NCBI GenBank assembly: GCA_902596585.1
Contig: CACJUL010000009.1
Span: 1-46,915 of the forward strand
Direction: 5' to 3'
DNA: 46,915 nucleotides
From: an uncultured Prochlorococcus sp.
Lineage (GTDB): Bacteria > Cyanobacteriota > Cyanobacteriia > PCC-6307 > Cyanobiaceae
In this document: piece by piece, positions 26,996 to 36,591 of the stretch
Position numbering within the stretch: the stretch's first letter is position 1
Layout of the letters: each line of letters starts with the position of its first letter
The notes under the pieces: model-generated
The model's database searches: none
The model's input: the letters and a program-made list of their open reading frames with translations, nothing else
What the model was told of the DNA's origin: nothing
Translations under genes and position numbers: made by a program

Positions 26996-27172
26996 ATGAC
27001 TACTTCTCAAGAGTCTTCTAGAAAATTTTCATTAGAAATGAAATCTGAAGTTCATTACAAAAAAGCTGCTAGATCTTACCGAAAATCACCACAATATATA
27101 AAAATGATCACCTTATATCCAACTCTTCAAAACACTCTTTTAGAGTGCAAAGATGAGAATCTAATTAAATAG
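26996..27172 (+). CDS. Short conserved-looking ORF (58 aa)
   Basis: ATG at 26996 opens a 58-codon frame to TAG at 27170-27172. The peptide starts MTTSQESSRKFSLEMKSE, contains a basic central part (YKKAARSYRKSPQYI) and ends with a helix. A purine-rich AAGGAG is upstream, though 17 nt from the ATG, which is long for an initiation signal. Codon use is like that of neighbouring genes. No family is recognised. The small size, the ribosome-binding sequence and the location in an otherwise empty region make it a plausible small gene rather than a chance ORF. Confidence 0.5.
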   Translation: MTTSQESSRKFSLEMKSEVHYKKAARSYRKSPQYIKMITLYPTLQNTLLECKDENLIK

Positions 27173-27219
27173 ACATTTTATATATCTTTCCAAATTAATC
27201 GCCAACAAAAGATAATTTT

Positions 27220-27453
27220 TTAAGCAGCGATACTACCATTATCGTTTAAATAAAATTTGTTAATAATATTTCTACACATTTTTATATTATAAACTGCTTT
27301 TGGTTTCCAAGGTTTTTTCTGACCAAGCGGAGAACTTCTCCAGTGAATACCAGGTTTAAGTATTCCATTTTCACGCAAAAAGGAAAGTTTAATTTCAGAT
27401 ATTCCTAACTTTTCAGCCGTCAACTCAGGTGAGCTCCATATTTCCCCAAACAT
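27220..27453 (-). CDS. Small protein with helix-turn-helix-like N-terminus
   Basis: The 77-residue product has a segment LTAEKLGISEIKLSFLRENG followed by LKPGIHWRSSPLG (residues 11-44), the order of a MerR/excisionase-type winged helix-turn-helix: a helix, a turn at LGIS, a second helix and then a basic wing. The end is a basic helix. Such proteins often bind DNA as small regulators. The call is from pattern only. The ATG at 27453 leaves 136 bp to the next minus-strand gene, so it probably has its own promoter. Confidence 0.6.
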   Translation of the reverse strand: MFGEIWSSPELTAEKLGISEIKLSFLRENGILKPGIHWRSSPLGQKKPWKPKAVYNIKMCRNIINKFYLNDNGSIAA

Positions 27454-27589
27454 TGAATAAAGTAAATATTATTAATCCTTGATAACGTTAAATTTATTTT
27501 TTTGGAAGGGGTAAAACTTCTAAATAAATTATAAATTAACAAAAAGCTTGGTATTTCAAAGAAAAATGATTTAGAGAATTTATCATAAA

Positions 27590-27889
27590 TTAAGAGAGAT
27601 TAAATATTGAATCGTCATTAACGAATATCTCATCGATCACTTCTGATTTATTTCTGGATTTATAATTACTATATTCTTTAGTAATAGATTCAAGCTTGGG
27701 AAGATTGCCCCATCCCTTGCACCAATTCCCACTATTTATTAGTTCTTCATATGTAATCTTTAAATTAATTTGAGAATCAAGTACAGAAACCATCAAAAAA
27801 ATCATATTTCCTTTTTCTTTCGTCTGATTCAATAAGACGAAATGTCTCAATCCATTTATAGGTTCGTTAGAAGTCCAGAAATTTTCCAT
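27590..27889 (-). CDS. Tryptophan-containing DUF2389-like protein
   Basis: The 99-residue product begins FWTSNEPINGLRHFVLLNQ and continues with FLMVSVLDSQINLKITYEEL and NSGNWCKGWGNLP. The order W-T-x3-P-x3-x-R-H-F ... hydrophobic strand ... E-L ... W-x2-G-W matches the tryptophan-rich TIGR02450/DUF2389 family as I remember it; no function is known for that family. The C-terminal extension after residue 65 is acidic and less conserved-looking. It is 8 bp downstream of the small membrane-protein gene and thus in the hisS transcript. Confidence 0.6.
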   Translation of the reverse strand: MENFWTSNEPINGLRHFVLLNQTKEKGNMIFLMVSVLDSQINLKITYEELINSGNWCKGWGNLPKLESITKEYSNYKSRNKSEVIDEIFVNDDSIFNLS

Positions 27890-27897
27890 AATTATTT

Positions 27898-28188
27898 TTA
27901 TTTAGTATTCAAATCTGGATTTCCTTTAGATATTTTTTTATATTCTTTTCTAATTTCTTCTAATAAAATCTTTCTTTTATCCAGATAGGTAAGAGATTCT
28001 TGTTTTGATAAGTTATATCTCTCTTTTTTAGTTAAATTCATCCAATTATTAAGATTCTTTTTATTAAAGGCAGTTAACTTTTTAGTGTTAAAAAATTTTT
28101 TTTTCCTTTTTAATTTAAGAAACCTACCTAAATTAAAAAAAATACATAAAAAAAGAAAAATTATTATTAACTTGAAGAGCATAGTCAT
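27898..28188 (-). CDS. Small single-span membrane protein with basic tail
   Basis: Residues 5-20 (FKLIIIFLFLCIFFNL) form one membrane helix; the remainder of this 96-residue protein is strongly basic and helical (RFLKLKRKKKFF, then KERYNLSKQESLTYLDKRKILLEEI), so it should lie in the cytosol under the positive-inside rule. Its start overlaps the last 4 bp of hisS, so it is translationally coupled to hisS. I recognise no family. Confidence 0.7.
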   Translation of the reverse strand: MTMLFKLIIIFLFLCIFFNLGRFLKLKRKKKFFNTKKLTAFNKKNLNNWMNLTKKERYNLSKQESLTYLDKRKILLEEIRKEYKKISKGNPDLNTK

Positions 28189-29465
28189 TTAAAAGATAAA
28201 TTAATACTCAACCATTTTTCTAATTTAATATCATTCTCTAAAGATATAACCTCTTCTTTATTATCAAAACTTTCTTTATCAAAAAGCCTTATGGTAAATT
28301 CTTTTTTAGCTGCCTCGTCATCACCAATAATTATTATACTTTTGGATCTTAGTTTATTTGCCTTTTTAAACTGTTTAGAGAAAGAGGCCCCGCTTAAATC
28401 TAATTCAACTATCAAATCATAATTTCTTAATTTTCTAGCTAAATCAATAGCTAATGATTCAGCAATTAAGCCTTGATTAATAATATAAATATCAGTATTT
28501 CTTGGAACTTCAAGTTCTTTTCCAGCTAGTAAGATTAATCTTTCTAAACCAATGGCAAATCCAATTGCGGGGGTATTTGGCCCTCCCATTTGTTTTATTA
28601 AATCATCATATCTTCCTCCTCCACAAACTGTAGCTTGGGAGCCTAGAGCCCCACAAGTAATTTCAAAGGCTGTATGGGTATAATAATCCAAACCTCTCAC
28701 TAGATTGAAGTTCTCCACATAAGGTATTTGTAAAACTTCTAATTGATTTTTTAAGTCGGAATATCTTTTATGGCTTTTATCAGACAAAAAATTAAATAAT
28801 CTTGGTGCATTTTCGAGAACTTTTTTTGTTTGAATATTCTTAGAGTCTAGAATCCTTAAAGGATTTTTATTAATTCTATTCTGTGAATCCGAATCTAAAG
28901 AATCTTTATTTATATTTAGCCACTTCAGAAAAGATTTTTGAAAATTTAATCTATCATTAAGATCACCCAAGGTATTTATTTCAAGATTAAGTTCTTTTAT
29001 TCCTAATTTCCCTAATATATCCCAAGCTAACGCAATAATTTCAACTTCACTTCTCACTGATTGATATCCAATAAACTCAACCCCCAACTGATGAAATTGT
29101 CTTTGCCTTCCCGCTTGAGGTCTTTCATATCTAAACATAGGTCCCATGTACCAAAGTTTTTGATGAGGATTAGAGGAAATCCCATTTTGTATTAAGGCTC
29201 TCGCAACGGATGCTGTTCCTTCAGGCCTAAGAGTGCAAGATCTCTCACCTCTATCTAAAAATGTGTACATTTCCTTACTAACAACATCTGTTTCTTCACC
29301 AATCCCTCTTATAAATAATTCAGTCATTTCCAATATTGGAGTTCTTATTTCTTTGATAGATGATCTTGAAAGCTGCTCCAATACAATTTTCTCAACATTT
29401 TGCCACTTTATTAATTGATCAGGTAAAAGATCTACTGTTCCTCTAAGATTTTTTAAGTTATTCAA
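28185..29465 (-). CDS. hisS: Histidyl-tRNA synthetase
   Basis: HisRS charges tRNA-His with histidine. The 426-residue class II enzyme shows LRGTVDLLPDQ near the start, TLRPEGTASVARA (78-90), motif 2 FRYERPQAGRQRQFHQLG (111-128), the histidine-specific LVRGLDYYTHTAFE (256-268) and motif 3 IGFAIGLERL, then the C-terminal anticodon domain. Length and motifs are complete. It leads a three-gene minus-strand run with two small proteins that overlap or closely follow it. Confidence 0.97.
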   Translation of the reverse strand: MNNLKNLRGTVDLLPDQLIKWQNVEKIVLEQLSRSSIKEIRTPILEMTELFIRGIGEETDVVSKEMYTFLDRGERSCTLRPEGTASVARALIQNGISSNPHQKLWYMGPMFRYERPQAGRQRQFHQLGVEFIGYQSVRSEVEIIALAWDILGKLGIKELNLEINTLGDLNDRLNFQKSFLKWLNINKDSLDSDSQNRINKNPLRILDSKNIQTKKVLENAPRLFNFLSDKSHKRYSDLKNQLEVLQIPYVENFNLVRGLDYYTHTAFEITCGALGSQATVCGGGRYDDLIKQMGGPNTPAIGFAIGLERLILLAGKELEVPRNTDIYIINQGLIAESLAIDLARKLRNYDLIVELDLSGASFSKQFKKANKLRSKSIIIIGDDEAAKKEFTIRLFDKESFDNKEEVISLENDIKLEKWLSINLSFK

Positions 29466-29563
29466 AGTTCTAGAAAATAATTCAAAATTTTTAATTTAGA
29501 TAGAAATTAAATTTTGATTGGAGTTTTTGTGGGACAATTTTAATTTAACATTTAGAAAAACTA

Positions 29564-29986
29564 TTGGAAATTAATAAAAATAAAGAGAGTCAGCATTGTG
29601 GTACAAAACCACGAAAAATTGCATTTGGTATAGCACCTCTAGGTATTGTTTCAATAGGGATAGTTCCAATGGGAGTAATAAGTATTGGAGTAGTTCCAAT
29701 GGGTGTTTTTTCTTTTGGTGCTGTAGCAATGGGAATAGTCAATTTATCTGTAGTTGGGATGGGAATTATTTCCGCGGGGATTACCACAATGGGAGTATGG
29801 GAGTACTCACCTAATTCTCAAAACCAACATCATAATCATTCCAAACAATTTCCCAACTCAAACAAGGAAAATATGAAGGCAGATCTATTTAAAACAAAAG
29901 AAGAAGCTGAAAAGACTGCATCAAAATTAGGATGTATTGGAGCACATAAAATGGGAAGTAAATGGATGCCCTGTAAAATGCATTAA
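29564..29986 (+). CDS. Glycine-pentad repeat protein with DUF3721 C-terminus
   Basis: The 140-residue protein has three parts. Residues 18-78 are a hydrophobic repeat in which every fifth residue is glycine (G22, 27, 32, 37, 42, 47, 52, 57, then S62, G67, 72, 77), in units such as IVPMG-VISIG-VVPMG. Residues 80-105 are a polar, His-rich linker (QNQHHNHSKQ). Residues 106-140 match DUF3721 (LFKTKEEAEKTASKLGC, GAHKMG, WMPCKMH), which has invariant Cys/His/Met residues that could bind metal. The start is TTG at 29564. The repeat suggests a quadrilateral beta-helix with a hydrophobic surface. Function unknown. Confidence 0.75.
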   Translation: MEINKNKESQHCGTKPRKIAFGIAPLGIVSIGIVPMGVISIGVVPMGVFSFGAVAMGIVNLSVVGMGIISAGITTMGVWEYSPNSQNQHHNHSKQFPNSNKENMKADLFKTKEEAEKTASKLGCIGAHKMGSKWMPCKMH

Positions 29987-30015
29987 AAATTTCTTAGTCA
30001 AACATTAACTAAATT

Positions 30016-30795
30016 TCAATTTAAAATCTCAACTCTAAAATCAAGATTTTTTGCCTCATCGGTAGTTAATTTTCTTGACCAAGCACCCTGCACAGGACTA
30101 TTCCATCTAAACCCAGCATTTTTAGCTAAAGATCTCTCTTCATAACTAACTAATGCCTTGTATAAAAACCTTGGTTCAATAGCTTTAAGTAAAAGTTCAT
30201 CTAAATTATCGCATTTTTTGAAAACCTCAGAAATATAAAAGCAATCAGATAAAGCTCTATGTAAATTCCAAACCGGAACTGAAAAAGATAAAGCCAGATC
30301 TGTTACTGAAGGCCTTGTTTTTAGTGATTTTCGAAAAGACCAATTAATATCTTCTAAACTACATATCCATTTTTTATTAAGTTTAGGTAATCTTCCTTTC
30401 CCAAACCATTTCTTATCAAACTCTACATTGTGAGCCACTATGAAATCCGAACAATCGACAAGTTTTAAAAAAAAATTCAATCCATCTTCCCATGGTTGAT
30501 AAATTTTAGTAACTTCTGCAGATATCCCATTTATATGTTCGGCTTGATTATTATTAACTGGTAATAAAAATGAGACTTGTGAAAGTACACATTTAAAAGA
30601 TACATCAAACAAAATACAACCTATCTCTATCACTTCGTCTTTATTTTCATCTAAACCTGTTGTTTCAGTATCAAGAATTAAAATTTTTTCAATTTTTTTA
30701 TTTTGATTAGTAAAACTTTTTTCAGAAGGTTCACTATTAGTTTGATCCTGAAGAAAATCCAGTTGATTTAATTCTTTTTTGTTTGATAGTTCCAA
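30016..30795 (-). CDS. DEDDh-type 3'-5' exonuclease
   Basis: The 259-residue protein has the DnaQ-like exonuclease fold with all five catalytic residues: Asp42 and Glu44 (LDTETTGLD), Asp127 (HNVEFDKKW), His179 and Asp184 (HRALSDC). It removes nucleotides from DNA or RNA 3' ends, or proofreads, but it lacks a polymerase link and is not the replicative epsilon subunit for certain. After residue 210 comes a small domain (YEERSLAKNAGFRWN ... AWSRKL) with aromatic/basic residues, likely nucleic-acid-binding. The start is TTG at 30795. It is divergent from the DUF1350 gene. Confidence 0.85.
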   Translation of the reverse strand: MELSNKKELNQLDFLQDQTNSEPSEKSFTNQNKKIEKILILDTETTGLDENKDEVIEIGCILFDVSFKCVLSQVSFLLPVNNNQAEHINGISAEVTKIYQPWEDGLNFFLKLVDCSDFIVAHNVEFDKKWFGKGRLPKLNKKWICSLEDINWSFRKSLKTRPSVTDLALSFSVPVWNLHRALSDCFYISEVFKKCDNLDELLLKAIEPRFLYKALVSYEERSLAKNAGFRWNSPVQGAWSRKLTTDEAKNLDFRVEILN

Positions 30796-30921
30796 TTACC
30801 TGAAAACACTTACATTTATCTTGACGCATTTAATAAAAATTTCTTTTAAATTAATATTAATTAAACAAATTGGATTAAAAATAACTTTGAAGCCTTCTTA
30901 GATTCTTAATAACTTTTTTAA

Positions 30922-31644
30922 ATGACTAAAATTAGATATCAGTTTAACAATTTTTGTTATTGGCCCTCAAATCCAAAAAAAATTGTAGAATTCATTGGTG
31001 GAAGTTATTTGGCTTCTAAACCAGATATCACCTATAAAAGATTTATAGAGAGTTTAATAAATAAAAATTATGCAGTACATGCACACAAATATACGCCTCA
31101 ATTTGATCACCAACAACTTGCTATAAGAGCATGGAAGGATTTTAAAAATTGCAGAATATCCTTATCTGAGAGAATAGGGGCATCAATTCCCTCAATAAGA
31201 ATCGGTCACAGCCTTGGCTGTAAACTTCATTTAATATCTCCTGATGGTGGAAGAAATTGCGAAAAATTCATATCAATTAGTTTCAATAACTTCAGTGCAA
31301 ATAAATCAATTCCATTATTAAAACAGATTGCACAGAAATTAGACTTCAATAGTGAATTCAGTCCAAGTCCAGAAAGAACTTTACGAATAATTCAAAAGAC
31401 ATATAATCAAAAAAACAACTTTCTAATTAAATTCAACTCAGATGAATTAGATCAAACAGATAAGTTGTTTTCTTGTCTTAAAGCGAGAAAAGAAGATAAT
31501 TCTAAGGGGATAATATTAACCGGAACTCATACTATTATTGCAAGTGCAGGACTAAGAGAAAATTTCTTAGGAGACTGGGCAGACGATAATTTTAAAAGAA
31601 ATACTATTAAAAAAATTTCGAATTTAATTGATGAATCCGATTAA
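30922..31644 (+). CDS. DUF1350 alpha/beta-hydrolase-like protein
   Basis: The 240-residue protein matches cyanobacterial/plant DUF1350: [20 protein letters not shown] (22-41), [18 protein letters not shown] (50-67) and the nucleophile-elbow-like [12 protein letters not shown] (94-105, with Ser97). The fold is that of serine hydrolases, though activity has not been established to my knowledge. A signal peptide is absent. Its 3' end overlaps acs on the other strand by 4 bp. Confidence 0.82.
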   Translation: MTKIRYQFNNFCYWPSNPKKIVEFIGGSYLASKPDITYKRFIESLINKNYAVHAHKYTPQFDHQQLAIRAWKDFKNCRISLSERIGASIPSIRIGHSLGCKLHLISPDGGRNCEKFISISFNNFSANKSIPLLKQIAQKLDFNSEFSPSPERTLRIIQKTYNQKNNFLIKFNSDELDQTDKLFSCLKARKEDNSKGIILTGTHTIIASAGLRENFLGDWADDNFKRNTIKKISNLIDESD

Positions 31645-33620
31645 GATTTTTCTTTCAACTTTTCTAAAACAGAACTATCTTCAAGAGTACTAATATCTCC
31701 ACTTATTTTTTCTCCAGCAGCTAAAGATCTCAAAATTCGCCTCATAATTTTTCCACTCCTTGTTTTCGGTAGGGAGTCAGAAATTATTATTTTTTCAGGC
31801 CTCGCGATAATTCCAATTTCATTAACAACATGTTTCTTTAAGTCCTGTACTAATTCTGAAGAACTTTTCACATCTTTCTCTAAGGACACAAAAGCAACTA
31901 TAACTTCACCTTTTAAATCATCTCTTCTTCCTACAACAGCGGCTTCTGCAACTGATTTATGACTTACCAATGCAGATTCGATTTCCATTGTTCCCAACCG
32001 ATGCCCGGAAACACTAATAACATCATCAACTCTCCCCATAATCCATATATATCCATCTTCGTCGATACGAGCTCCATCTCCAGCGAAATAAACATTCTTT
32101 TCTCCTCTAAAAGAAATATATTCCCAATAACTCTCCAAGTATCTCTGGGAGTTCCCATGAATTGTTCTCATCATTCCTGGCCAAGGCTTCTTAATAATTA
32201 AATAACCGCCCTCGTTCTCCATTACCTTATCTCCATTCTTATCAACTACTTCAACTTCGATTCCAGGTAAGGGGTAAGTAGCCGAACCTGGCTTTGTTGC
32301 AACCACTCCAGGCAAGGGACTTATCATCACACCTCCAGTTTCAGTTTGCCACCAAGTATCAACTATGGGACATTTATTTTTACCAATAACATCTTTGTAC
32401 CACATCCATGCTTCAGGATTTATTGGTTCTCCAACTGTGCCTAGTAGCCTAAGACTATCTAGATTATATTTATCAGGGATTTCACGCCCGGACTTCATAA
32501 ATGCCCTTATTGCAGTTGGTGCAGTATAGAAAATAGAAACCTTATATTTCTGAACAATTTCCCAAAAAGCTCCTAAATTAGAGGGTCTAGGAACTCCCTC
32601 AAACATTAAGGTTGTTGCCCCATTAGATAAGGGCCCATAGACTATATAACTATGTCCTGTAATCCATCCAACATCAGCAGTACACCAGTAAATGTCGTCA
32701 TCTTTTAAATCAAAAATCCATTTAAATGTCAAATGGGTCCAAAGATTATAACCACCTGTTGTGTGAACTACACCTTTAGGTTTTCCAGTAGAACCTGAAG
32801 TATAAAGAATAAATAATCTATCTTCGCTATCCATGATTTCAGGTTCACACCAATCTTTTTTATCTTTCAATAATTCATGCCACCAAATATCTCTATCATC
32901 AACCATAGAAATATTTTTTTTAGTTCTTTGAACAACAACTACTTTTTCAACAACTTTATTTGCCCCACTCTCAATTGCAGTATCAACTGCTTGCTTTAGC
33001 TCAATCACCTTATCTTTTCTGAAGCCCCCATCTGCTGTAATAACAAATCTGGCATTCCCATCAATTAATCTATCTTTTAAAGCTTCTGAGGAGAATCCTC
33101 CAAAGACAACTGAATGAGGCGCCCCAATCCTTGCACAAGCCAACATTGCAAACATTGCCTCAGGAATCATTGGCATATAAATACAAACCAAATCTCCTTT
33201 TTTTACTCCAATACTTTTCAATGCATTAGAAGCTTTACATACCTCTTTCAGGAGTTCTTCATATGTGTATTTTTTGCTATCTCCAGGTTCACCTTCCCAT
33301 ATCAGCGCAGTTTTCCCTCCAAGTCCTCTAATAATGTGTCTATCTAAGCAGTTATAAGTAATATTGAGTTTTCCCTCTTTAAACCACTTAAAAAAAGGTG
33401 CATTATCGCTATCTAATACAGTTTGAAATGGCTCAAACCAATCTAATTCAGATTTTGCAAAAGACTCCCAAAATTGAGCAGGATTATTTTCTGCTTGTTT
33501 TTTGAGACGTAGTAATTCTTGAGAACAAATATTTGAATTTTCTGTAAATTTTTTTAAGGGAGGAAAAATTCTCTTTTCTTCGAGTATGTTATTGATTGAA
33601 TTTTTTTTATCTAATGACAT
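31641..33620 (-). CDS. acs: Acetyl-CoA synthetase (AMP-forming)
   Basis: Acs converts acetate, ATP and CoA to acetyl-CoA. The 659-residue protein has the full set of ANL-family motifs: the A3 P-loop [25 protein letters not shown] (A5), [20 protein letters not shown] (A7/A8, with the hinge) and the C-terminal catalytic lysine in [14 protein letters not shown], which in other bacteria is controlled by acetylation. Length agrees with Acs (about 650). It is the last gene of the minus-strand run after sds, with a 95-bp gap, so it may also have its own promoter. Confidence 0.97.
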   Translation of the reverse strand: MSLDKKNSINNILEEKRIFPPLKKFTENSNICSQELLRLKKQAENNPAQFWESFAKSELDWFEPFQTVLDSDNAPFFKWFKEGKLNITYNCLDRHIIRGLGGKTALIWEGEPGDSKKYTYEELLKEVCKASNALKSIGVKKGDLVCIYMPMIPEAMFAMLACARIGAPHSVVFGGFSSEALKDRLIDGNARFVITADGGFRKDKVIELKQAVDTAIESGANKVVEKVVVVQRTKKNISMVDDRDIWWHELLKDKKDWCEPEIMDSEDRLFILYTSGSTGKPKGVVHTTGGYNLWTHLTFKWIFDLKDDDIYWCTADVGWITGHSYIVYGPLSNGATTLMFEGVPRPSNLGAFWEIVQKYKVSIFYTAPTAIRAFMKSGREIPDKYNLDSLRLLGTVGEPINPEAWMWYKDVIGKNKCPIVDTWWQTETGGVMISPLPGVVATKPGSATYPLPGIEVEVVDKNGDKVMENEGGYLIIKKPWPGMMRTIHGNSQRYLESYWEYISFRGEKNVYFAGDGARIDEDGYIWIMGRVDDVISVSGHRLGTMEIESALVSHKSVAEAAVVGRRDDLKGEVIVAFVSLEKDVKSSSELVQDLKKHVVNEIGIIARPEKIIISDSLPKTRSGKIMRRILRSLAAGEKISGDISTLEDSSVLEKLKEKS

Positions 33621-33715
33621 TAAATAAATCTATGTTTAATAAATTTAGTCGAAAAATTTATGGTTTTCAAAAATTTTAATATTAATTAAGCTGGAAAAAC
33701 TTATTTTAAATAAGA

Positions 33716-34687
33716 CTAATAAATGCGGCTTAGAACAAATTCTGGGAGAGCTAGCAACGCCCTCTTATACTCTGAATCTGGAAGCCAGGCTATAGCTTCT
33801 TTAGAAAGCATTGCAAAATCTTCAGCTAGTTTTCTTGAATTATCAATAGCTTTAGAATTCATAATAATATTAAGAGCATCATCTAAATCATTTTTTTCAG
33901 CGAGTTCTCTATTTATGAGAACAGACAATTTCTTATTTTCTTCTAAAGCATATAAAACTGGTGCAGTAAGATATCCACTAGCAAGGTCACTTACAGCAGG
34001 TTTTCCTAATTGTTTATCATTCCCAGTAAAGTCAAGTATGTCATCTACAACTTGGAATGCTAAACCTATATTTTTACCAAAATCATAAAGCGAATTTAAT
34101 TTTTCATCATTGAGATCACTTAAAACCCCAGCTGCTTTACAACTATTAGCTATTAAAGATGCAGTTTTACAGTAACTTTTGTTTATGTATTTGGAAAAAG
34201 ATTGTGCCGAATCGAATCTATTTAAATTTTGTTTAATCTCTCCTTCTGCTAAGTCCATTATTACCCTGCTAAGTAATTTAACTACTTTTACATTGTCTAG
34301 ATTTGCTAAATGCCAACTTGCCTGAGCAAATAAAAAATCACCTGCCAGTACAGCTACTCTAGTATTAAATCTGCTATGAACAGTATCTACACCTCTTCTT
34401 GTTGAGGCCTCATCAACAACATCATCATGAACTAATGATGCTGTGTGAATCATTTCAGTTATTTCGGCAAGTCTTTTATGTTTATTCTTTAAACTAAACA
34501 CAGGAGATATAGCTCTTGAAATCAACAGAACTATTCCTGGTCTAAGTCTTTTCCCACCCGCACTGAATAAATGCTCTGCTGCAGCTTGAAGAATTGGATG
34601 ACCAGCTCCAATTAGATTTTTCAGTTCAAGAATAAGATCATCAAGATCATTTTCAACTGGTTGTAGTAGCTCTGTTACTGTGTTCAT
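33716..34687 (-). CDS. sds: Solanesyl/polyprenyl diphosphate synthase
   Basis: The enzyme elongates isoprenyl diphosphates to the C45 side chain of plastoquinone (and phylloquinone-related) compounds. The 323-residue protein has both Asp-rich motifs, DDVVD (88-92) and DDILD (215-219), and GGKRLRPGIVLL near the start, as in trans-long-chain prenyltransferases. The small residues just before the first motif (HTASLVHDD) allow a long chain, consistent with solanesyl synthase rather than GGPP synthase. It lies 27 bp after murI. Confidence 0.92.
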   Translation of the reverse strand: MNTVTELLQPVENDLDDLILELKNLIGAGHPILQAAAEHLFSAGGKRLRPGIVLLISRAISPVFSLKNKHKRLAEITEMIHTASLVHDDVVDEASTRRGVDTVHSRFNTRVAVLAGDFLFAQASWHLANLDNVKVVKLLSRVIMDLAEGEIKQNLNRFDSAQSFSKYINKSYCKTASLIANSCKAAGVLSDLNDEKLNSLYDFGKNIGLAFQVVDDILDFTGNDKQLGKPAVSDLASGYLTAPVLYALEENKKLSVLINRELAEKNDLDDALNIIMNSKAIDNSRKLAEDFAMLSKEAIAWLPDSEYKRALLALPEFVLSRIY

Positions 34688-34714
34688 TATTAACCTCTCG
34701 TATATATTAAGGAA

Positions 34715-35509
34715 TCAAACATTACTTCCGAGGTTTACCAACGTAATTTCTTTATTAATTTCAAGCCAAATTCTTACTTTTTTGGCAAATTCATCTTTTT
34801 CAGAAGTAACAAAGAAATTTATATTTTCGTTAGAAAGACTTTCGTAGCAGTTATTTTTTGCATTAGAAAAAGACTCATTAAATTTTTTTATTAAGGCTTC
34901 CGCTGGATTAATGATTTTTATATTTGAATCAATTTTTTTCCTTAAAAAGTTATAAATTAAAGGATAATGACTACATCCAAGTATTAATTCCTCAATATTA
35001 TTATTTAATAGGGGTCTTAGATATAAATCCGAAAGATAATCTAACCTATCAAAATTTAGGTTTTCTTTTTCAATTTCTGATACAAATTCTGGGCATTCTT
35101 GTTGAAATATTTTCAAATTCTCTTTTTTAGAACTTAAAGCTTTTTGATAATACAATGATTCAACTGTTGCCCGTGTTGCCAACACGCCGATTTTTTGTTT
35201 ATTAACTATTTCTGATACAGAATTTATAAGATCAAAACAAGGGACTCTTAAATTATCTTCAAGAATATCAAGTGCACATGCATTTGTAGTATTGCAAGCT
35301 ATTAAAAGTGCATCCAAATTTTTATTTCCAAAAAAGGTGCATATCTCTTTTGCAATAGACCTTATCTCTTTAAAATTTTTATTTCCAAAAGGGTTTCTTT
35401 TTGTATCAGCCAAATAAAAAACATCAACATCTTTACGTGCTTTTAGTAAAGAATTCAAGATAGTAAAACCACCTATTCCACTATCAAAAATTCCTATTTT
35501 AACTTTCAC
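34715..35509 (-). CDS. murI: Glutamate racemase
   Basis: MurI supplies D-glutamate for peptidoglycan. The 264-residue protein has the two catalytic cysteines, Cys72 (ACNTTNA) and Cys179 (ILGCSHYPL), and the substrate-binding IGIFDSGIGGFT at the start. Length is normal. The ATG overlaps the stop of the amidase gene by 4 bp, so the two cell-wall genes are coupled. The next gene sds follows 27 bp downstream. Confidence 0.95.
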   Translation of the reverse strand: MKVKIGIFDSGIGGFTILNSLLKARKDVDVFYLADTKRNPFGNKNFKEIRSIAKEICTFFGNKNLDALLIACNTTNACALDILEDNLRVPCFDLINSVSEIVNKQKIGVLATRATVESLYYQKALSSKKENLKIFQQECPEFVSEIEKENLNFDRLDYLSDLYLRPLLNNNIEELILGCSHYPLIYNFLRKKIDSNIKIINPAEALIKKFNESFSNAKNNCYESLSNENINFFVTSEKDEFAKKVRIWLEINKEITLVNLGSNV

Positions 35510-36591
35510 CCTACCTTATAAAGATATTCAAGGATTCCTTTTGCAATTGCATAAGCTATTCTATTTCGATGGGCATTTTTTTCCAATCTTCTCGCATCTA
35601 ATCTTCCTGTTAAAAAACCAATTTCCACAAGAACTGCTGGCATCCTAGTTTTTTTAATTACATAATATCTACCTTGTTTAACGCCTCGATCAGGACTACC
35701 AGGGGAAACTCTCAGAATTTGTTTTTGAATTCTTTTAGCAAGTGATCTACCTCTCCAACCTCTGTAGTAAAAGGTTTCTAGGCCATTGATATCTTTTCTT
35801 TTCCCTCTTGAAGCATTTGCGTGAATACTTACAAATATATCAGCATCAGATCTGTTAGCAAAGGAAACTCTTGGCGGTAGATCCAAATCAACTTCAGTCT
35901 GTCTAGTGAGCCTTACTTTGACACCTTTCTCAGAAAGTAATTTTTTAACTATTTTAGAAACATCAAGTACAACATCTGTTTCTCTTATGCCACCAATACC
36001 TATTGCTCCGGGATCAGGTCCTCCATGACCTGGATCGATTACAACCAAAAATTTATTTTTTTTTACGTTTGGCAACTGCAAAGAACCATATTCTCTTTTC
36101 TTTAGATAATTCGAGTTTTGATTTGACCTAACAATTCCTGTTTTCTTTGCAACTACTCCTTCACTAATCTTCCTAAATGTATTCTTTGGGTTAAATAGTT
36201 TAATTCTCCACCTATTTTCATCTAAGGCGATCATTCGCAACGTCAAAGGATGCAAATAAGTTTCCTCCTTAAACTCAATTACTAGTCTTGTAGTACCAAT
36301 TTTTGGTTTACCTAACCTAATTTCTTTAATTGAACCATTACCATTAATTTTTCTAGGATTTTTTAATTCTCCTGGAAAATCTATCCAGAATCTATCCCCA
36401 TACATTTTGTTGGCCTTCTGAAAGTAGGCCTTTAAATTTGTATTAGATTTAGTTCTTAATTCTAAATGCCCACTAGTTTTTAGAGACCATGCTGCAAGAG
36501 CACTAGAAGATTTTGCTGGAAGACTTGCAAAATTCAACAATACAAAAACAAACAGATAACGAAAAAGTTTTTTGTTTAGAAACTTTGACAT
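35506..36591 (-). CDS. N-acetylmuramoyl-L-alanine amidase (AMIN + Amidase_3)
   Basis: This AmiC-like zinc amidase cleaves the peptide from the glycan of peptidoglycan in cell separation. The 361-residue protein has a signal peptide (about 1-34), an AMIN domain (about 35-135) that targets the cell wall, a short linker and an Amidase_3 domain (180-361) with zinc ligands His189 (IDPGHGGPDPG), Glu204 (RETD) and His257 (SIHANAS), and catalytic Glu323 (VLVEIGFLTGR). All are present. The gene shares one base with the nitrilase gene (TAATG) upstream and overlaps murI by 4 bp, so it is in a tight operon. Confidence 0.93.
   Translation of the reverse strand: MSKFLNKKLFRYLFVFVLLNFASLPAKSSSALAAWSLKTSGHLELRTKSNTNLKAYFQKANKMYGDRFWIDFPGELKNPRKINGNGSIKEIRLGKPKIGTTRLVIEFKEETYLHPLTLRMIALDENRWRIKLFNPKNTFRKISEGVVAKKTGIVRSNQNSNYLKKREYGSLQLPNVKKNKFLVVIDPGHGGPDPGAIGIGGIRETDVVLDVSKIVKKLLSEKGVKVRLTRQTEVDLDLPPRVSFANRSDADIFVSIHANASRGKRKDINGLETFYYRGWRGRSLAKRIQKQILRVSPGSPDRGVKQGRYYVIKKTRMPAVLVEIGFLTGRLDARRLEKNAHRNRIAYAIAKGILEYLYKVG

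Noticed and set aside
29590-29814. Other-frame proteins with regular Thr-Pro-Ile or Ser/Asn repeats
   Set aside because: These are frame and strand shadows of the glycine-pentad repeat gene, whose DUF3721 end proves the true frame.
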